The notes under the pieces are model-generated. The model was given only the letters and a program-made list of their open reading frames with translations, made no database searches and had not been told where the DNA came from. 10,740 nt of DNA from Paraktedonobacter sp035294465 (GTDB taxonomy: Bacteria; Chloroflexota; Ktedonobacteria; Ktedonobacterales; Ktedonobacteraceae). Of this stretch, positions 7,290 through 10,740 are shown one piece after another. Each line of letters begins with the position of its first letter. Position 1 is the stretch's first letter. The DNA lies in NCBI GenBank assembly GCA_035294465.1, contig DATGKW010000061.1:1-10740 (forward strand). The letters are read 5' to 3'. The position numbers were made by a program, and so were the translations under genes.

Positions 7290-7547
7290 ATGGCAGCAGA
7301 TAATAAGGCCAGGATTAGAGAGTTCATCAACCGCTCTTTCCGGAATGTCGAACTGGCCGATGACCAGGATATCTTCGAGTTAGGATTCATTAACTCGCTT
7401 TTCGCTATGCAATTAGTGCTTTTTGTCGAGAAAGAATTCGGCGTGCATCTTGAGGATGGAGATCTCACTATCGACAATTTCCGCACTATCACAGCGATCT
7501 CCAGCTTAATTGAACAGAAAATCGCTTTTCAGGCAGCAGCGCAGTAA
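7290..7547 (+). CDS. fkbJ: Stand-alone acyl carrier protein, FkbJ-like
   Basis: An 85-residue acyl carrier protein. The phosphopantetheine attachment serine is Ser36 in FELGFINSLFAMQLV. The NSL form, where fatty-acid ACPs have DSL, is characteristic of the FkbJ group of glyceryl/hydroxymalonyl carrier proteins. It would hold the three-carbon unit while FkbH loads it and FkbK/FkbI oxidise it, then hand it to a polyketide synthase. It starts 14 bases after the preceding stop with a strong AAGGAGG ribosome site (7274-7280) and is intact, so a phosphopantetheinyl transferase elsewhere in the genome would be needed. Confidence 0.88.
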   Translation: MAADNKARIREFINRSFRNVELADDQDIFELGFINSLFAMQLVLFVEKEFGVHLEDGDLTIDNFRTITAISSLIEQKIAFQAAAQ

Positions 7548-7588
7548 AAAAAATGGTGTCAGTCTAGTCAAGTGCAGAGGATGCGATT

Positions 7589-8725
7589 ATGAAAACCGAA
7601 CTCACGCCTCAGCAAAAGGCCAGTCAACTGGCCTTCAGGCAGTTTGTGCAGGCAGAGATTATCCCACACGCCGACTGCTTTGACCAGCAGGAATATACAC
7701 CTCCTGATCTCATCCAGAAGATAGCATACCAGGGCTACCTCGGTGCGCTCGTCACAAGCAAGTATGGTGGAACCGACATGGATATGATCACCTTCGGTCT
7801 GCTGAACGAAGAGTTCGGCAAGGGCTGTTCTTCACTGCGCAGCTTGCTGACCGTCCACAGCATGGTCACTTACGCTATTCAGCGTTGGGGCAGCCAGTCC
7901 CAGAAGGAAACCTGGTTGCCAAGACTGGCACGAGGAGAGTGTATCGGAGCCTTCGCGTTGAGCGAACCTGAAGCCGGTAGCGACGCCAGCAATATAGGGA
8001 CACGCGCCGAGCTGCGCGGCACCTCCTACTTCCTGAACGGGCATAAGAAATGGACTACCTATGGGCAGATCGCTGATCTTTATCTGGTATTTGCACGCTA
8101 CGAAGATCGCGTCTCGGCCTTTCTAGTGGAACGTCAGGCCCCCGGCCTGGATATACACCCTATTACAGGGATGCTCGGCACACGTGCCTCGATGCTGGCA
8201 GAACTTACCCTGCATGATTGCCAGGTTTCCCAGGAGAATCTACTCGGTGGGCATGGATTCGGTCTGGCCTCGGTGGCTACTTCGGCTCTGGATATCGGAA
8301 GATATAGCGTGGCCTGCGGTTGTCTGGGCATTGCCCAGGCCTGCCTCGAAGCCTCGCTGCGCTACACCAGCGAGCGCAAGCAGTTTCATGTGTACCTGAA
8401 AGAGCATCAGCTTATTCAACACTTACCGATATGCTGACGAACACCAGTGCGGCCCGCTTCCTCTGCTATCACGCCGGTTATCTCAAGGATATAGGCGCGC
8501 CTGGCACTATTATGGCAACCTGGATGGCTAAGTACTTCGCAGCGACCATAGCGGCGAAAGCTGCCAGTGACGCCGTGCAGATTCACGGAGCAAATGGGTG
8601 CAGCAGTTCCTAATCCGGTACAGCGTTACTGGCGAGATACGAAAATCATGGAAATCATCGAGGGTAGTTCGCAGATTCAGCAAATCACTATTGCCAGCTC
8701 TGGCAATCTTTACTTACAGAATTGA
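7589..8725 (+). pseudogene. fkbI: Acyl-CoA dehydrogenase, FkbI-like, with two frameshifts
   Basis: Reads as a full-length family member of about 378 codons across three frame segments. Segment 1 (7589 to about 8424) carries the flavin/substrate motif AFALSEPEAGSDASNI (121-136) and runs to ERKQFHVYLKEHQLIQH; it then hits a stop at 8435-8437. Loss of one base near 8422-8425 moves the coding frame, which continues LTDMLTNTSAARFLCYHAGYLKD to AVQIHGANGCSSS and stops at 8611-8613. One extra base near 8609-8612 returns to the first frame: PVQRYWRDTKIMEIIEGSSQIQQ, including the expected catalytic Glu of the EGSSQ motif, ending at TGA 8723-8725. FkbI oxidises the aldehyde-level ACP intermediate to hydroxymalonyl-ACP. 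As read, the product lacks the C-terminal helical domain and the active-site Glu. ATG 7589 follows an AGAGGA site, 41 bases after the ACP gene. Confidence 0.82.
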
Positions 8726-8770
8726 TACGAGCAGCACACTGCTGAGTGTAGAAAGGATTGTGTGTCATTC

Positions 8771-9847
8771 ATGGCCATCGAACAGCCTCTCAGCTTGCTC
8801 GAACCTGAGAAGAAACAGAAGCACTCAACCATCAAGTGCGTGGTCTGGGATCTGGATAACACGATCTGGGATGGTGTTTTGTTGGAAGATAGGGAGGTCA
8901 CACTGCGTCCCTGAATCGTTGAGACGTTGAAAACACTGGATCGGCGCGGCATTCTGCACTCAATTGCCAGCCGCAATGACTATGCAGCAGCAATGCAGAA
9001 GCTGGAGCAACTGGGCCTGAAGGATTACTTTCTCTACCCACAAATCAACTGGAATGCGAAATCATCTTCCATTCAAACTATTGCCCGATCTATCAATATC
9101 GGCATCGATACTCTGGCTTTTATAGATGATCAGCCATTTGAACGTGAGGAGGTCCAGTTTGCCCATCCGGGCGTTCTCTGTATCGACGCAGCAGAGGCTT
9201 CAACCATCGTGGACTGGCCCGAGATGAAACCGCGTTCCATCACCGACGAATCTGAGAGGCGCCGGCATATGTATCTGAGCGATATCAGGCGTGACCAGGC
9301 CAGGCAAGAATTTGCAGGCTCGAACGAAGAGTTCCTGGCCACCCTGGAGATGATTTTTACCATTGCGCCAGCTCAGGAAGAGGACTTGCGCCGGACAGAA
9401 GAACTGACAGTGCGCACTCACCAGCTGAATACCACAGGCTATACCTATACCTACGAGGAATTGAATGCCTTTCGCCAGTCGCCCAACCACCGTTTGCTAG
9501 TCGCCAGCCTGGATGACCGGTACGGCACCTATGGCAAAATCGGCGTGGCTCTGATGGAATGCTTAGCAGATGTCTGGACTATTAAGCTGCTTTTGATGTC
9601 CTGCCGGGTAATGTCAAGGGGAGTTGGCACTGTGATGATGAATTATATCATGCGCGCGGCTGCACAGGCAGGTGTGCATCTGCACGCGGAATTTATCCCC
9701 AACGACCGCAATCGCATGATGTTTGTCACCTATAAGTTTGCGGGCTTCAAAGAAATTGAGTGCCAGGGCGACCTGGTTATCCTTGCCAACGACCTGAGTC
9801 ATATTCAACCCTTTCCCGAATATGTGACGGTGCATATCGAAGAGTAA
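8771..9847 (+). pseudogene. fkbH: FkbH-like HAD glyceryl transferase with an in-frame TGA
   Basis: A 358-codon frame matching FkbH over its whole length, broken once. HAD motif I is VVWDLDNTIWDG (Asp27, Asp29), motif II lies in SIASRND (64-70), the motif III lysine is about Lys97, and motif IV is FIDDQPFERE (Asp119/Asp120). The C-terminal half (about 175-350) is the GNAT-like domain (RTHQLNTTGYTY; SRGVGTVMMNYI). Codon 48 (8912-8914) is TGA in VTLRP-stop-IVETL, where the family has Gly; GGA to TGA is a single base change. FkbH takes the glyceryl group from 1,3-bisphosphoglycerate and puts it on the ACP. Re-initiation at TTG 8927 would omit motif I, so no active enzyme is expected. The ATG at 8771 has AGAAAGGA about 13 bases upstream. 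Confidence 0.85.
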
Positions 9848-9862
9848 AGGAGGAATGCTCCT

Positions 9863-10740
9863 ATGTCTCGTGTTGTTGTAACCGGTCTGGGGATGATTAC
9901 CTCATTAGGAAATGATCTGGCCACGTCCTGGGAGGGTTTGTGCCTGGGACGCTCTGGCATTAGCGAGATCACCTCCTATGATACCAGCCAGCATCGTGTC
10001 CGCTTTGGTGGACAGGTCAAAAACTTTGATCCCACTCCCTATATGAACACGAAAGAGATCCGACGCAACGATCCCTATGAACATCTGGCTACTGCTGCAA
10101 CGAAGCAAGCGCTCTGCCACTCTGACTTGCAGATCAACTGCGCAAATGCGCAAGCGGTGGGCATCTGCATCGGCAGCGGTATCGGGGGTATGATTACCAT
10201 TCACGAGCAGTTTCGTGTTCTCACCGAAAAAGGCCCGGATCGCGTCAGCCCTTTCTTTGTAAACATGACTATTACGGACGGCGCAGCAGGGATTGTTTCC
10301 ATCATGACGGGAGCCAGGGGACCCAACTGGGCTGTGGTTTCTACCTGCGCGACCAGCGCCAACGCCATTGGCGAAGCCTGGGAGACGATTAAACGTGGTG
10401 ATGCCAAAGCCATGATCGCCGGAGGAGCCGAGAAAGCGATAACGCCGCTATGCATGGCAGCCTTTGACAATATGCACGCGCTTTCCCGCCGCAATTGCGA
10501 ACCACAGAAGGCCAGCCGTCCTTTCGATAGGAATCGCGATGGCTTTGTTATGGGAGAAGGAGCTGGCATCTTAATCCTTGAAGACCTGGAGTTTGCATGC
10601 GCGCGCGGCGCGCGTATCCTGGCCGAAATGGTTGGTTACGGCACTGTCGCGGAGGCACACCACGTGACTGACCTGGCCCCGGATGCCAACGGGTTAACTC
10701 GTGCTATGAGCAGCGCGCTCAAAAAAGCTCATCTTCATCC
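9863..10740 (+). CDS. fabF: Beta-ketoacyl-ACP synthase II (FabF-type), partial at the 3' end
   Basis: Open to the window edge, 292 codons visible of about 410 expected. The N-terminus MSRVVVTGLGMITSLGND and the body follow the FabF/KASII pattern. The nucleophile is Cys162 in VVSTCATSANAIGE; the FDRNRDGFVMGEGAGILILE stretch before the active-site histidines is present. The two catalytic His residues (HGTGT and NSKS-region motifs) lie beyond the window. It catalyses decarboxylative condensation of a malonyl-type ACP unit with an acyl primer. It starts 15 bases after the FkbH stop behind an AAAGGAGG site, so it belongs to the same operon and probably works with the extender-unit genes. Whether it stands alone or begins a multidomain synthase cannot be seen. 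No lesion is present. Confidence 0.88.
   Translation, partial: MSRVVVTGLGMITSLGNDLATSWEGLCLGRSGISEITSYDTSQHRVRFGGQVKNFDPTPYMNTKEIRRNDPYEHLATAATKQALCHSDLQINCANAQAVGICIGSGIGGMITIHEQFRVLTEKGPDRVSPFFVNMTITDGAAGIVSIMTGARGPNWAVVSTCATSANAIGEAWETIKRGDAKAMIAGGAEKAITPLCMAAFDNMHALSRRNCEPQKASRPFDRNRDGFVMGEGAGILILEDLEFACARGARILAEMVGYGTVAEAHHVTDLAPDANGLTRAMSSALKKAHLH

Noticed and set aside
8405..8440. Programmed frameshift in the fkbI-like gene
   Set aside because: There is no slippery heptamer at the break, and a second opposite shift is needed about 190 bases later; family members are encoded in one frame.
8912..8914. TGA in the fkbH-like gene as selenocysteine or a recoded stop
   Set aside because: The family has Gly, not Cys, at this position, no SECIS-like hairpin was seen just downstream, and TGA acts as a normal stop elsewhere in the window.
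1..10740. CRISPR arrays, tRNA or rRNA genes
   Set aside because: No regularly spaced direct repeats other than the linker-coding 30-bp units, and no tRNA- or rRNA-like segments were recognised by eye.

Overview
The window looks like an accessory region of a soil-type, spore- or mycelium-forming bacterium, most likely of the Chloroflexota class Ktedonobacteria. That placement is an inference from the kind of genes present (a secreted CBM2 pectinase with a Pro-Thr linker, an ISL3-family element, a polyketide extender-unit operon); no rRNA or marker gene confirms it, and Actinomycetota or Paenibacillus-type hosts are not excluded.

Layout from left to right. (1) 122-1840: a secreted GH28 polygalacturonase-like enzyme with a C-terminal cellulose-binding module, followed by a long perfect hairpin. 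(2) 1993-3754: an ISL3-family insertion sequence with both terminal inverted repeats recognisable but a transposase broken by two frame changes and one nonsense codon. (3) 3755-4075: the first ~100 codons of a biotin carboxylase, cut off where the IS begins. (4) 4336-5613: an intact threonine-synthase-like PLP enzyme, transcribed divergently from the carboxylase remnant and ending at a hairpin shared with (5) a convergent C-terminal fragment of an MFS transporter (5717-6064). (6) 6065-6417: about 350 bases without a convincing gene.

(7) From 6418 to the right edge lies a tightly spaced + strand operon whose products match the glycerate-derived polyketide extender-unit pathway (FkbK, FkbJ, FkbI, FkbH families of the FK520/ansamitocin/zwittermicin type): a 3-hydroxyacyl-CoA dehydrogenase-like enzyme, a stand-alone acyl carrier protein, an acyl-CoA dehydrogenase and an HAD-type glyceryl transferase, followed by a FabF-type ketosynthase that runs off the window. 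In the known pathway FkbH takes the glyceryl group from 1,3-bisphosphoglycerate and loads it onto the ACP, FkbK and FkbI oxidise the C3 alcohol to a carboxylate, and the resulting hydroxymalonyl-ACP is used directly or after O-methylation. No FkbG-type O-methyltransferase is visible here.

The most striking feature is damage: the fkbI-like gene carries two opposite frameshifts and the fkbH-like gene has an in-frame TGA at a position that is normally glycine, while fkbK, fkbJ and the ketosynthase are open. Together with the truncated carboxylase, the truncated transporter and the decayed IS, this suggests a biosynthetic region that is being lost, unless the lesions are sequencing errors (none lies in a long homopolymer).
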